From JABDIP01 sp965237625 (GTDB lineage Bacteria; Pseudomonadota; Alphaproteobacteria; DSM-16000; Inquilinaceae): a DNA stretch of 64,000 nt. The notes under the pieces are model-generated. The model was not told the origin of the DNA. It saw nothing but the letters and a program-made list of their open reading frames with translations, and made no database searches. The translations under genes were made by a program, and so were the position numbers. How positions within the stretch are numbered: the first letter of the stretch is position 1; each line of letters opens with the position of its first letter. Below are positions 1-8,623 of this stretch, in pieces. Location of the stretch: NCBI GenBank assembly GCA_965237625.1, contig CBDEGD010000014.1:321859-385858 (forward strand), written 5' to 3'.

Positions 1-2364
1 CGAAACCGCCTCGATCTGCTCGTCGGTCAGAGTGGCGTCGACCGGTTGCAGGGTGACCTTGATGGCGACGCTCTTCTTGCCGTCCTCGATGCCCTTGCCC
101 TGGTAGAGGTCGAACACGCCGATGTCGGCGATCAGCGCCTTGTCGCCGCCTCTCGCCGCCCGGATCACATCGTCGGCCGCCACCGTCTCGTCGACCACGA
201 AGGCGAAATCGCGCTCCAGGGGCTGGAAAGCGGACAGCTTCAGCATCGGCTTGGCGGTGCCGCGCTTGGCCGATTTGGCCGATTTGGGTTGCGGCACGTG
301 GTCCAGGAACACCTCGAAACCGGCGATCGGCGACGGCGCGTCCATCGCCGCCAGGATGGCCGGGTGGATTTCGCCGAAGATGGCCAGCACGTTCGGGCCC
401 AGGCGCAGGCAGCCGGAGCGGCCGGGATGATACCAATCCGGCGCGTCGGCGGTGACCAGACAGTTGGCGACCGGCGCGCCGGCCATGGTCAGCACCGCGA
501 TGGCGTCGGCCTTGGCGTCGAAGGCGTCGACCGGGCGCGGCTTGGCCGCCCAATGGCGCTCGCCCATCTCGCCGGTGCGGATGCCGGTGGCGACCATGCC
601 CTGGCCTTTCGGCGAGGTGTCGCGATAGACCGGCCCGACCTCGAACAGGGCGGCGTTGGGCAGCCCCCGGTCGGCATTGCGGGTTGCGGCCTGGATCAGA
701 TTCGGCAGGATCGACGGCCGCATGGCGTCCAGATCGCTGGCGATCGGATTGAGCAGCTTCAGATCTCTGTTCTGGAACCCGAACCGGGCCGCCAGCCCGG
801 ATTCCATGAACGACCATGTCACCGCCTCGTCGAGGCCGCGCGAGGCCAGCAGCCGCCGGACCTGGGTCGAGGCCCGTTGCTTGGCGGTGATCGCCGGCCG
901 GGTCACCGGGCCCAGCTTGGGCATCGATACGGCGGGAATGGCGTCGAAGCCATGGACCCGCAGCACCTCTTCCACCAGATCGGCCTCGCCGTGGATATCG
1001 CTGCGCCAACTCGGCACGTCCACAATCAGCAGGCCGTCCTTGCTCTCGGCGACCGTGCAGCCCAGGGCGGTCAGGATGCGCACCTGCTCGTCCAGCGGCA
1101 CTGCGACGCCGCCCAGATGCTCGACCCGCGACGGTCGCAGCGTGAGGGTCCGCCGCCAGTCGGGCGCGGCGCCGGCGACCACCAGTTCGCTCGGCTCGCC
1201 GCGGCATAAATCCATGATCAGGGCCGTGGCCTGCTCCATGCCGGCAATCACCGCATCGGGATCGACGCCGCGCTCGAAGCGATACCGGGCGTCGGAATCG
1301 ATGGCCAGCTTGCGGCCGGAGGCGGCGGTGCGCAGCGGGTCGAACAGCGCCGCCTCGACGAAAACGTTGACCGTTTCCTCGGTGCAGCCCGAGGCCGTGC
1401 CGCCGACAACCCCGCCCAGCGCCAGCACGCCGTCATCATCGGCGATGACGCAAAATTCATCGTCCAGCGTATAGGATTTGTCGTTCAGTGCATCCAGGGA
1501 CTCGTCGGTCTTCGACAGCCGCACATGCAGCCCGCCGGCGATCGTGTCGGCATCGAACACGTGCAGCGGCCGGGCGCGGTCCATGGTGAAGTAGTTGGTG
1601 ATGTCGACCAGAGTGGAGATCGGCCGCAGCCCCACCGCGCGCAGCTTGTCCTGAAGCCAGCGCGGGCTCGGCCCGTTGGTCACGCCGCGGAAATAGCGCC
1701 CGACGAACATCGGGCAGGCGTTCTCCGCGCCCTTCGGCAGCTTCAAGGCCACGCCGATGGGGCTCTTGAAGCGCCCCGGCACCGGGTTTGCCGGCAGGTC
1801 GCGCAGAGTGCCGACACCGGCGGCGGCCAGATCGCGGGCGATGCCGCGGATCCCGGCGCAATCGCCGCGATCGGGGGTCAGGCCGATATCGATCAGCGGA
1901 TCGTCCAGCCCCATGATCTCTGCGAACGGCGCGCCCACCGGCGCATCCGCGGGCAGGTCGATGATGCCGTGATGTTCGTCCGACAGCCCCATCTCACGTT
2001 CCGAGCACAGCATGCCGTTGGATTCGACGCCGCGGATCACGCCGGGCTTCAGCGTCAAGTCGGTGCCCGGGATGTGGGTGCCGGCCGGCGCGAAGACGCC
2101 CTTCATGCCGGCCCTTGCGTTCGGTGCACCGCAGACGACTTGGACTTCGCCGGAACCGGTATCCACATGGCAGACCCGCAACCGGTCGGCGTTGGGGTGC
2201 TGCTCGCAGCGGACCACATGGCCGACGGTGAACGGCGCCAGGGCGGCCGCCTGGTCCTCGATCCCCTCGACCTCGAGGCCGAGTGCGGTCAGTTGTTCCG
2301 CGATCTCGTCGAGGCTGCGATCGGTGTCCAGATGCTCCTTGAGCCAGGAGAGAGTGAGTTTCAT
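1..2364 (-). CDS. pheT: Phenylalanine-tRNA ligase beta subunit, 3' end cut by window edge
   Basis: Encodes the beta subunit of the cytoplasmic alpha2beta2 phenylalanyl-tRNA synthetase, which charges tRNA-Phe and edits mischarged Tyr. Reading is open from an ATG at 2364 (MKLTLSWLKEHL) to position 1, 788 residues; the family is about 800 residues, so only a short C-terminal piece of the anticodon-binding FDX-ACB domain is missing. The EMAP-like tRNA-binding domain lies near residues 40-150, followed by B3/B4 editing and B5 domains. It starts 13 bp after pheS, so the two are cotranscribed. Assignment rests on sequence similarity recognised by eye plus the pheST order. Confidence 0.96.
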   Translation of the reverse strand, partial: MKLTLSWLKEHLDTDRSLDEIAEQLTALGLEVEGIEDQAAALAPFTVGHVVRCEQHPNADRLRVCHVDTGSGEVQVVCGAPNARAGMKGVFAPAGTHIPGTDLTLKPGVIRGVESNGMLCSEREMGLSDEHHGIIDLPADAPVGAPFAEIMGLDDPLIDIGLTPDRGDCAGIRGIARDLAAAGVGTLRDLPANPVPGRFKSPIGVALKLPKGAENACPMFVGRYFRGVTNGPSPRWLQDKLRAVGLRPISTLVDITNYFTMDRARPLHVFDADTIAGGLHVRLSKTDESLDALNDKSYTLDDEFCVIADDDGVLALGGVVGGTASGCTEETVNVFVEAALFDPLRTAASGRKLAIDSDARYRFERGVDPDAVIAGMEQATALIMDLCRGEPSELVVAGAAPDWRRTLTLRPSRVEHLGGVAVPLDEQVRILTALGCTVAESKDGLLIVDVPSWRSDIHGEADLVEEVLRVHGFDAIPAVSMPKLGPVTRPAITAKQRASTQVRRLLASRGLDEAVTWSFMESGLAARFGFQNRDLKLLNPIASDLDAMRPSILPNLIQAATRNADRGLPNAALFEVGPVYRDTSPKGQGMVATGIRTGEMGERHWAAKPRPVDAFDAKADAIAVLTMAGAPVANCLVTADAPDWYHPGRSGCLRLGPNVLAIFGEIHPAILAAMDAPSPIAGFEVFLDHVPQPKSAKSAKRGTAKPMLKLSAFQPLERDFAFVVDETVAADDVIRAARGGDKALIADIGVFDLYQGKGIEDGKKSVAIKVTLQPVDATLTDEQIEAVS

Positions 2365-2377
2365 CGTATCCTCCTGG

Positions 2378-3460
2378 TCAGCGGGTCAGGCCCTGGGCCA
2401 TGGACGGCATGTCCAGCGGCACGAAACCGTAATGGCGCAGCCAGCGCAAATCGGCATCGAAGAAGGTCCGCAGATCCGGGATGCCGTATTTCAGCATTGC
2501 GATACGCTCGATCCCCATGCCGAAGGCGAAGCCCTGATAACGGGTGCTGTCGATGCCGGACATCTCCAGCACGTTGGGATGCACCATGCCGCAGCCCAGG
2601 ATCTCCAGCCAGTCGCCGTGATTGCCCAGCACCAGCTCGCCGCCGCTGCGCCGGCAGCCGATATCGACCTCCGCCGAGGGCTCGGTGAAGGGGAAGAAGG
2701 ACGGCCGGAACCTGAGCGGCAGATCGTCGATATCGAAGAAGGCGCGGCAGAAATCGATCAGGCAGCCCTTCAGATGGCCCATATGGGTGGTCTCGTCGAC
2801 CACCAGCCCTTCGACCTGATGGAACATCGGCGTGTGGGTCATGTCGTAATCGGACCGGTAGGTGCGGCCCGGCACGATGATGCGGATCGGCGGGGTGGTG
2901 TTCATCATGGTGCGGATCTGCACCGGGGAGGTATGGGTGCGCAGCACCGTGCTGCCGCCCTCCGCATTGGCGCCGTGAGGCAGGTAGAAGGTGTCGTGCA
3001 TCTGCCGGGCGGGGTGTTCGTCGGGCATGTTGAGGGCGGTGAAGTTGTGGAAATCGTCCTCGATATCCGGCCCTTCGGCGACCGCGAAACCCATCTCGGC
3101 GAAGATCGCCGTCAGCTCGTCCACGGTCTGGGTGATCGGGTGCAGATGCCCGGTCGCCTCCGGCCGGACCGGCAGCGACACGTCGACACGCTCGGCCTCC
3201 AGCTTTCCGGACATGGCGGACAGTTCCAGCCCGCGCCGCCGTGCCTCGATGGCGTCGGCCACCGATTCCTTGACCGCATTGAGCGCCTGGCCGGCCTCTC
3301 GGCGCGCCTCGGGGTCGAGCCCGCCCAGGGTCTTCATCAGCCCGGTGATGCGGCCCTTCTTGCCCAGCGCGCTGACCCGCACGGCGTCCAGCGCCGCCAG
3401 ATCGGCGGCTGCATCGACCGCGCCGATCAATTCGCTTTTCAGTTCTTCGAGATTTTCCAT
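2378..3460 (-). CDS. pheS: Phenylalanine-tRNA ligase alpha subunit
   Basis: Catalytic alpha subunit of phenylalanyl-tRNA synthetase (class II), 360 residues, the usual length. An N-terminal coiled-coil tRNA-binding arm (MENLEELKSEL onward) precedes the class II core with the FHQVEGL motif and a C-terminal GMGIERIAML motif 3. The ATG at 3460 was chosen because GGGAGAAG lies just upstream and the protein begins like the family; an upstream in-frame extension of 30 residues looks non-conserved. It lies directly upstream of pheT and about 170 bp downstream of rplT, with hairpins in that gap that may attenuate or separate transcription. Confidence 0.97.
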   Translation of the reverse strand: MENLEELKSELIGAVDAAADLAALDAVRVSALGKKGRITGLMKTLGGLDPEARREAGQALNAVKESVADAIEARRRGLELSAMSGKLEAERVDVSLPVRPEATGHLHPITQTVDELTAIFAEMGFAVAEGPDIEDDFHNFTALNMPDEHPARQMHDTFYLPHGANAEGGSTVLRTHTSPVQIRTMMNTTPPIRIIVPGRTYRSDYDMTHTPMFHQVEGLVVDETTHMGHLKGCLIDFCRAFFDIDDLPLRFRPSFFPFTEPSAEVDIGCRRSGGELVLGNHGDWLEILGCGMVHPNVLEMSGIDSTRYQGFAFGMGIERIAMLKYGIPDLRTFFDADLRWLRHYGFVPLDMPSMAQGLTR

Positions 3461-3552
3461 GCCCGGTGCTTCTCCCGCCCAATCACGGCATGCCTGCCCA
3501 TCATTCCCGGCCCCAACCAAAGAAAAATGGGCCAAAGGAAATTGGGCCATGC

Positions 3553-3582
3553 AAAAGGGGCCACGCTTTCAGGCCTGGCCCC
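3553..3582 (-). terminator. Hairpin plus U-tract between rplT and pheS
   Basis: On the minus strand GGGGCCA pairs with TGGCCCC (arms 3576-3582 and 3557-3563) and is followed at once by TTTT (3553-3556). This is the form of an intrinsic terminator or attenuator located upstream of pheS. Further GGCCCA/TGGCCC copies just downstream could pair alternatively with the same arm. No Phe-rich leader peptide was recognised, so attenuation is inference. Confidence 0.55.
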
Positions 3583-3610
3583 TCGCTTATCTCTCGCCTT
3601 CGATCCGGTT

Positions 3611-3628
3611 CCGGCAGCATGCTGCCGG
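3611..3628. repeat. Perfect 18-bp palindrome after rplT
   Basis: CCGGCAGCATGCTGCCGG is a perfect palindrome beginning 6 nt downstream of the rplT stop codon. In RNA it would fold as a tight stem. It may protect the 3' end of the rpmI-rplT message or act together with the terminator-like hairpin 30 bp further on. Confidence 0.5.
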
Positions 3629-3634
3629 TCGGGG

Positions 3635-4000
3635 TCAGGCGCCTTGTGTCAGCGCGGCCTGGGCCTGATCGACCAAGGCCTTAAACGCGCCCGGTTCCCG
3701 CACCGCCAGATCGGACAGGACCTTGCGGTCCACCTCGATTCCGGCCAACGAGACGCCGTGCATGAACTGGGAATAGGTCAGCCCATGCTCGCGCACGCCC
3801 GCATTGATCCGCTGGATCCACAGGGCGCGGAATGTCCGCTTGCGGTTGCGCCGGTCGCGATAGGCGTATGAAAGCGCCTTTTCGACCCGGCGGGCGGCTG
3901 CCTTGAAGGTCGTGCTGCTGCGGCCGCGATAGCCTTTCGCGAGCTTCAGGACCTTCTTGTGACGGGCGTGGTTGACGACGCCCCGTTTTACTCGTGCCAT
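3635..4000 (-). CDS. rplT: 50S ribosomal protein L20
   Basis: Large-subunit ribosomal protein that binds 23S rRNA and is essential for early 50S assembly. The 121-residue product starts MARVKRGVVNHARHKKVLK, the L20 signature, with the basic RNA-binding N-terminal helix and the globular C-terminal half (LTYSQFMHGVSLAGIEVDRKVL). The length is normal. It starts 14 bp downstream of rpmI. In many bacteria L20 represses its own operon through leader RNA; no such leader was identified here. Confidence 0.98.
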   Translation of the reverse strand: MARVKRGVVNHARHKKVLKLAKGYRGRSSTTFKAAARRVEKALSYAYRDRRNRKRTFRALWIQRINAGVREHGLTYSQFMHGVSLAGIEVDRKVLSDLAVREPGAFKALVDQAQAALTQGA

Positions 4001-4014
4001 ATCTCTGCCCTGCC

Positions 4015-4215
4015 CTAACCGTTCGGCAACATGTAGCGCTTCACCTTGGCGGCGTCGGCGTCACACATGATCTGGGTGCCCTGGTTCCGCTCTTTCGCCC
4101 GCTTGGTCTTGCTGATCAGGCGGTGCCGGCGGTGGCTGGCATTGAACCGGACCTTGCCGGTCGCGGTCAGCCGGAAGCGCCGCTTCGCGGAGCTTTTCGT
4201 CTTCATCTTGGGCAT
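4015..4215 (-). CDS. rpmI: 50S ribosomal protein L35
   Basis: Small basic large-subunit protein, 66 residues beginning MPKMKTKSSAKRRFRLTATG, typical of L35. The ATG at 4215 is preferred over an in-frame upstream ATG at 4236 because AAGGAAG lies just before it and the family begins with MPKMKT. It is followed closely by rplT. Unusually for this gene order, infC is not immediately upstream but about 1.8 kb away. Confidence 0.97.
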   Translation of the reverse strand: MPKMKTKSSAKRRFRLTATGKVRFNASHRRHRLISKTKRAKERNQGTQIMCDADAAKVKRYMLPNG

Positions 4216-4556
4216 TTCATCTTCCTTCGTATTCAAGGCGTCCGCTTGCGCGGCCGCGTCCGGCGGCTGGGCATGCCCTATGGGGGTCTCAACGGACCCG
4301 GCCTCACCGCCTCATGGAGCGCGGGTTATAGCGACGTGTGGAACCGAGTGCAAGGGCGGGTTCGTTCCTTGCCCAACCGCAATTGGATATCAGCCGGCGC
4401 TGGGCACTCTCGCCGGGCGAGTCGCCTGGAAACCAGCGCTTTGGCCAGTCGGGTAATTAACGAAATGCGCGTAATTTGTGGAGCATTCGGGAGGTTTGCC
4501 TTAGGCAAGGATCGACGCCGTCCTGCGCAACCCCACAATGACCGAGGGTTCTTGAT
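4216..4556. other. 341-bp non-coding stretch upstream of rpmI
   Basis: No convincing gene. It must hold the promoter for the minus-strand rpmI-rplT(-pheST) unit and for the divergent plus-strand zinc-ribbon gene. A possible stem GCAAGG/CCTTGC with an 11-nt loop is at 4350-4372. No clear riboswitch or L20-leader structure could be recognised. Confidence 0.5.
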
Positions 4557-5036
4557 ATGAAGATTCCAAGGGGCTCGAAACAGGGCAAGTACGGCTTCAA
4601 CATGATGGGAAGCATGACCCATGTGCGGTACGACCACAAACAGCGGCCCTCAAAGATTGAGATCAAGTGCCCGAAATGCGGCGGATTGGCCATTGCCGTC
4701 GAACCGTGTCACGCCGAAGGCCGGCTCATCGTCGGCGACTTGAACCCACCTTGGCGTACGCCGTCATTCGATGTGACGTGCACGGCCTGCCTGTATCGGG
4801 CGAAGCAGCAGGCCTATGGAGACCTCACGGAGCCCTATCACCAAATTGCTCATCATCGGGACATCCTGTGGGCCTGGAACCTCGCGCATCTGGGCATGAT
4901 CGCGGATGTCCTGCGGGGCCGGTCGGTCGATTATCATCCTTATGCGTTCGTCGCCACCTACATCCATCGCACGTGGCTGAAGAAACGACGGGTGTTCGCG
5001 AAATTGCTCACTCGATACATCGCGTCGAACGCGTAG
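4557..5036 (+). CDS. Zinc-ribbon hypothetical protein
   Basis: A 159-residue protein of unrecognised family. It carries two Cys pairs, CPKC near residue 39 and CTAC near residue 76, spaced as in a zinc ribbon, followed by a His- and Trp-rich stretch and a basic C-terminus. The ATG at 4557 follows a weak GAGGG. It is transcribed against the surrounding translation genes and interrupts the usual infC-rpmI linkage, which suggests insertion. Codon use looks less extreme than in neighbouring genes. A nucleic-acid-binding role is possible but not shown. Confidence 0.6.
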   Translation: MKIPRGSKQGKYGFNMMGSMTHVRYDHKQRPSKIEIKCPKCGGLAIAVEPCHAEGRLIVGDLNPPWRTPSFDVTCTACLYRAKQQAYGDLTEPYHQIAHHRDILWAWNLAHLGMIADVLRGRSVDYHPYAFVATYIHRTWLKKRRVFAKLLTRYIASNA

Positions 5037-5076
5037 CTCCCGCCGTATTGGCTGCCTTCAGCGTTGGACAGTGCGC

Positions 5077-5572
5077 CTATTCCGCCAACCTCAGGCTTTC
5101 CCAGACAGCCCAGGCCTCGGAAAAGGACGGCGTAAACAAACCTTCCACCTGGATGACGGCCAACAGCGCGATGCTTCGTCCATCCAAATTCTTGGTGGTG
5201 TACAGGGTGTAGGCCGCGCCGCCCGAACTGCCGTAGTTCTCGCGTATCGTGAAGGGTGCCGGAGCCCCGCCCTCGCGGAGCGCCGGTCCGTCGCCGAGGC
5301 GGGCCGCGGATAGTTGCCCATTCGGACAAAACGCGATGTAATCGGCGGCCCGGTTGTCCGCCGGGTTGTAGATCTATGCGCATGTCGAACACATTGGCGA
5401 CGCGTCGCGGCGGCGTCGCGAAGGACAAGCCGAGGCCGCTTTCCCGTGCCCAGCCCTGCCAAACTGCAGCCTGTTCGCCTCGGCTATGGAGCCAGAACGC
5501 TGCCAGACCGAACACCGCAACGATGCTGGCTGACACGAGATGCCGGCGTCCCATGTTACGGAGAGTGCGCAT
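5077..5572 (-). pseudogene. Hypothetical exported protein, frameshifted
   Basis: The N-terminal part (5572 to about 5375) reads MRTLRNMGRRHLVSASIVAV, a positively charged start plus a hydrophobic segment like a signal anchor, then SGLGLSFATPPRRVANVFDM. The protein-like continuation (IYNPADNRAADYIAFCPNGQ ... AWAVWESLRLAE, stop at 5077) is in another frame. Joining them at about 5370-5376 gives a coherent product of roughly 165 residues. The disruption looks like about 4 extra bases (or another +1 change) around the ATAGATC sequence. Family not recognised. It could be a true pseudogene or a sequence error. Confidence 0.5.
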
Positions 5573-5623
5573 CCAAACGCCAGAATGCCTGGAAGACTTA
5601 CCGCCTCCGAATACCCATTGGCG

Positions 5624-5791
5624 CTATTCCTCGGCCGGTGGCTCGGACGGAGCCGCTTCCGGGTTCGACTCAGCTTCAGCCGCTTCCTCGTCGGTCTTAC
5701 CCTGTTTGGCGGCAAGTCGCGCCGCCTTCTTGGCCGCCTTTTGGCGATCCCGCTCGGCGCGCTCGAAGCGATAATTCGGTTTTCTGGGCAT
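5624..5791 (-). CDS. Small conserved basic/acidic protein (MPRKPNYRFER type)
   Basis: A 55-residue protein that starts MPRKPNYRFERAERDRQKAA, then a Lys/Ala-rich helix and an acidic, Pro-rich tail. Very similar short proteins are widespread in alphaproteobacteria and have no assigned function. The ATG at 5791 is preceded by GGAGGACCG, a strong ribosome-binding site; an upstream in-frame ATG at 5833 lacks one. No cysteine and no membrane segment are present. Confidence 0.75.
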   Translation of the reverse strand: MPRKPNYRFERAERDRQKAAKKAARLAAKQGKTDEEAAEAESNPEAAPSEPPAEE

Positions 5792-6008
5792 CGGTCCTCC
5801 TGTGATCGGGCCGGCATCGCAATGCGTGGCCATCGGACTGGGATAGTACGCGACTATCCCGCCATTTTCTTAGGGACACTCCCACAGCGTTGTCGCCAGT
5901 CCCGGCGGATCTGTGTTTTGAAAGAAAAAGCGGCAATCGGCGCGACCCGCCGACCAAGCAGGTCCTGGAACCCGAAGGCTCCCCAGCGATCCGCAGGCCT
6001 GACTCCGC

Positions 6009-6545
6009 TCAACGCGGCGCCAGGACCATGACCATCTGGCGGCCTTCCATCCTCGGCATCTGTTCGACCTTGGCCAGCTCGTCCAGCTCGGTGCGCACCC
6101 GGACCAGGACGTTCATGCCCAGTTCCTGATGGGCCATCTCACGGCCGCGGAAGCGCAGGGTCACCTTGACCTTGTCGCCCTCGCCGATGAACCGGCGGGC
6201 GTTGCGCATCTTCACATCGTAGTCGTGATCGTCGATGTTCGGCCGAAGCTTGATCTCCTTGACGTCGACCGTCTTCTGCTTCTTGCGCGCCTCGTTCTTC
6301 TTTTTTTGCGCCTCGTATTTGAACTTGCCGTAATCGAGGATCTTGCACACCGGCGGCTCGGCGGCCGGAGAGACCTCGACCAGATCCAAGCCTGCCTCCT
6401 CCGCGGCCCAAAGGGCTTCGCGCAGCGGCACAACTCCGATCATTTCGTTCTCGGCATCGATCAGGCGTACTTGCGTGACGTCGATCTCGGTATTCACTCT
6501 CGGCCCATCCCGGGTCGGCGGTGCGTTATGGGGTGGTCTGGCGAT
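6009..6545 (-). CDS. infC: Translation initiation factor IF-3 with ATC start codon
   Basis: IF-3 binds the 30S subunit, blocks 50S joining and proofreads the start codon. The protein is 178 residues if it starts at ATC (6543-6545): that start yields ARPPHNAPPTRDGPRVNTEI, the family's N-terminus including the RDGPRVN motif. A perfect AAGGAGG lies 9 nt upstream. No ATG or GTG lies between; the first GTG (6497) falls inside the conserved RVNTEI. Non-ATG starts on infC are known from E. coli (ATT) and allow IF-3 to repress itself. The linker and C-terminal domain (KVTLRFRGREMAHQELG) are intact. It lies 28 bp downstream of thrS. Confidence 0.95.
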   Translation of the reverse strand: MARPPHNAPPTRDGPRVNTEIDVTQVRLIDAENEMIGVVPLREALWAAEEAGLDLVEVSPAAEPPVCKILDYGKFKYEAQKKKNEARKKQKTVDVKEIKLRPNIDDHDYDVKMRNARRFIGEGDKVKVTLRFRGREMAHQELGMNVLVRVRTELDELAKVEQMPRMEGRQMVMVLAPR

Positions 6546-6554
6546 AAAAAGGGT

Positions 6555-6561
6555 CCTCCTT
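6555..6561 (-). promoter_or_regulatory. Strong ribosome-binding site for the infC ATC start
   Basis: AAGGAGG on the minus strand, 9 nt before ATC at 6545. It decides the start of infC, as no canonical start codon follows at proper spacing. Confidence 0.8.
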
Positions 6562-6573
6562 CGTGATGATTGG

Positions 6574-8556
6574 CTAGGCTTCTACAACCGGAGCGTCAAT
6601 CGGCGACCGGGCTTCGGATTTCAGTGTATTGAGCGCTTGGTCGAGAGCAAGGATTTCTTGCGCTTTTCCGCCAAGTCGGCGCAGGGCGACGGTCCGGTCA
6701 TCCGCCTCCCGCTTGCCGACGACCAGTATCACCGGCACTTTCTTGTGACTGTGTTCTCGGATCTTATAGTTGATCTTCTCGTTGCGCAGGTCACATTCCG
6801 CGCGAATGCCGGCCTCTAACAGCGCGGCCGTCACTTCTTCGGCATAGGCGTCGCTGTCCTGGGTGATGGTCGCCACCGTCACCTGCACCGGCGCCAGCCA
6901 CAGCGGCAGCTTGCCGGCATAGTGCTCGATCATCACGCCGATGAACCGCTCCAGCGAACCGAGAACGGCGCGATGCAGCATTGCCGGGCGGTGCTTCTGA
7001 CCGTCCTCGCCGATATAGCTGGCGTCAAGCCGCTCCGGCAGGACGAAGTCGAGCTGCAGCGTGCCGCATTGCCATTCGCGGCCAATCGCGTCCCGCAGCA
7101 CGAATTCCAGCTTCGGCCCATAGAAGGCGCCCTCGCCGGGATTGAGCTTGTATTCCAGGCCGGACTCGTCGAGCGCCGCCATGAGCGCCGCTTCGGCCCG
7201 GTCCCAGGTGGCGTCGTCGCCGGCCCGGACCGGCGGCCGGTCGGCGAAGTTGACCAGCACGTCGGTGAAGCCGAGATCCTCGTACATCCGCATCAGCAGG
7301 CTGCAAAAGGCGACGCTTTCCTCGGTGACTTGGTCCTCGCGGCAGAAGATGTGGGCGTCGTCCTGGACGAAAGCGCGTACCCGCATCAGCCCGTGCAAGG
7401 CGCCCGAAGGCTCGTTGCGCAGGCAGGATCCGAACTCGGCCATGCGGATCGGCAGGTCGCGATAGCTCTTGGTGCCGTGACGGAAGATCTCCACATGGCA
7501 GGGGCAGTTCATCGGCTTCAGGGCGAGGTTCTTGTCGTCCTCGTCGGGGACGATGAACATGGCCTCGCGGAATTTCTCCCAATGGCCAGAGCGTTCCCAG
7601 AAGCTGCGGTCGAGGAGCTGCGGCGTGCGCACCTCCACATAGTCGGCATCGGTGATCCGCCGCCGGACATAGTCCTCGACTGTGCGGTACAGGGTCCAGC
7701 CCTTTGGGTGCCAGAAGATGCTGCCGGCGGCCTCTTCCTGGAGATGGAACAGATCCATCTCGCGGCCCAGCCGGCGGTGGTCGCGCTTTTCGGCCTCCTC
7801 CAGCCGCTCCAGATGGAGCTTCAACTCCTTCTCGTCGCGCCAGGCGGTGCCGTAGATGCGGTGCAGCATGGCGTTGCGGTGATCGCCGCGCCAATAGGCG
7901 CCGGCCACCTTCATCAGCTTGAACCCGCCACCCACATGGCCGGTCGACGGCATGTGCGGGCCACGGCACAAATCTAGCCAATCGCCCTGCCGGTAGATCG
8001 AGATCGTCTCGCTCTCGGGCAGATCCTCGATCAGCTGCGCCTTGTACTGCTCGCCCTTCTGCTTGAAATACAGGATCGCGTCGGTGCGGTCCCACTCCTC
8101 GCGGGTGAAGGGCGCATCGCGCGCGATGACCTTCCGCATGGCCGCTTCGATCTTTTCCAGATCGTCGGTCGAGAAGGGCTCGTTACGGGCGAAATCATAG
8201 TAGAACCCATCGGCGATCGCCGGGCCGATGGTGACCTGGGTGCGGGGATAGAGCGACTGCACCGCCTCGGCCATCACATGGGCCGCGTCGTGGCGGATCA
8301 ATTTCAGCGCTTCGGGGGATTTGCGGGTGATGATGGCGATGGCGGAATCCGCGTCGATCCGCGTGGCCAGATCCTTCAACTCACCGTCGATGGCCACCGC
8401 AATGGCGGCTTTCGCCAATCCCGGGCCGATATCGGCCGCGATTTCCGCGCCCGTGACCGGCCCGTCGAAGTTCCGTTTGCTGCCATCCGGCAATGTAATG
8501 ACCACCGGGGCGCCGCCTTTGGCGGGCGCATCCTTGGCCGTTTGCATGTCGTTCAT
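6574..8556 (-). CDS. thrS: Threonine-tRNA ligase
   Basis: Class II synthetase that charges tRNA-Thr, 660 residues. It has an N-terminal TGS domain (VITLPDGSKRNFDGPVTGAE), the HxxxH editing site (HDAAHVMAEAV, near residue 100), the zinc/catalytic motif MNCPCHVEIF and a C-terminal anticodon-binding domain (VILVVGKREADDRTVALRRLG). The ATG at 8556 is preceded by GAGGGA; an in-frame GTG at 8580 is possible but lacks a good site. It is the first gene of the thrS-infC unit. No upstream operator was recognised. Confidence 0.97.
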   Translation of the reverse strand: MNDMQTAKDAPAKGGAPVVITLPDGSKRNFDGPVTGAEIAADIGPGLAKAAIAVAIDGELKDLATRIDADSAIAIITRKSPEALKLIRHDAAHVMAEAVQSLYPRTQVTIGPAIADGFYYDFARNEPFSTDDLEKIEAAMRKVIARDAPFTREEWDRTDAILYFKQKGEQYKAQLIEDLPESETISIYRQGDWLDLCRGPHMPSTGHVGGGFKLMKVAGAYWRGDHRNAMLHRIYGTAWRDEKELKLHLERLEEAEKRDHRRLGREMDLFHLQEEAAGSIFWHPKGWTLYRTVEDYVRRRITDADYVEVRTPQLLDRSFWERSGHWEKFREAMFIVPDEDDKNLALKPMNCPCHVEIFRHGTKSYRDLPIRMAEFGSCLRNEPSGALHGLMRVRAFVQDDAHIFCREDQVTEESVAFCSLLMRMYEDLGFTDVLVNFADRPPVRAGDDATWDRAEAALMAALDESGLEYKLNPGEGAFYGPKLEFVLRDAIGREWQCGTLQLDFVLPERLDASYIGEDGQKHRPAMLHRAVLGSLERFIGVMIEHYAGKLPLWLAPVQVTVATITQDSDAYAEEVTAALLEAGIRAECDLRNEKINYKIREHSHKKVPVILVVGKREADDRTVALRRLGGKAQEILALDQALNTLKSEARSPIDAPVVEA

Positions 8557-8623
8557 ATCATTTCCCTCGGCGCGCGGCACTCTATGACCACGGTCAGCCG
8601 AGTCAAGTCGTGTATCAGCGGGC

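Noticed and set aside
46..1474. Long open frames on the plus strand opposite pheT
   Set aside because: They are antisense shadows of the GC-rich pheT gene, which is fully conserved on the minus strand.
2012..3871. A 619-codon plus-strand open frame across pheT, pheS and rplT
   Set aside because: It covers three conserved genes in antisense and has low-complexity Arg/His/Gly-rich composition.
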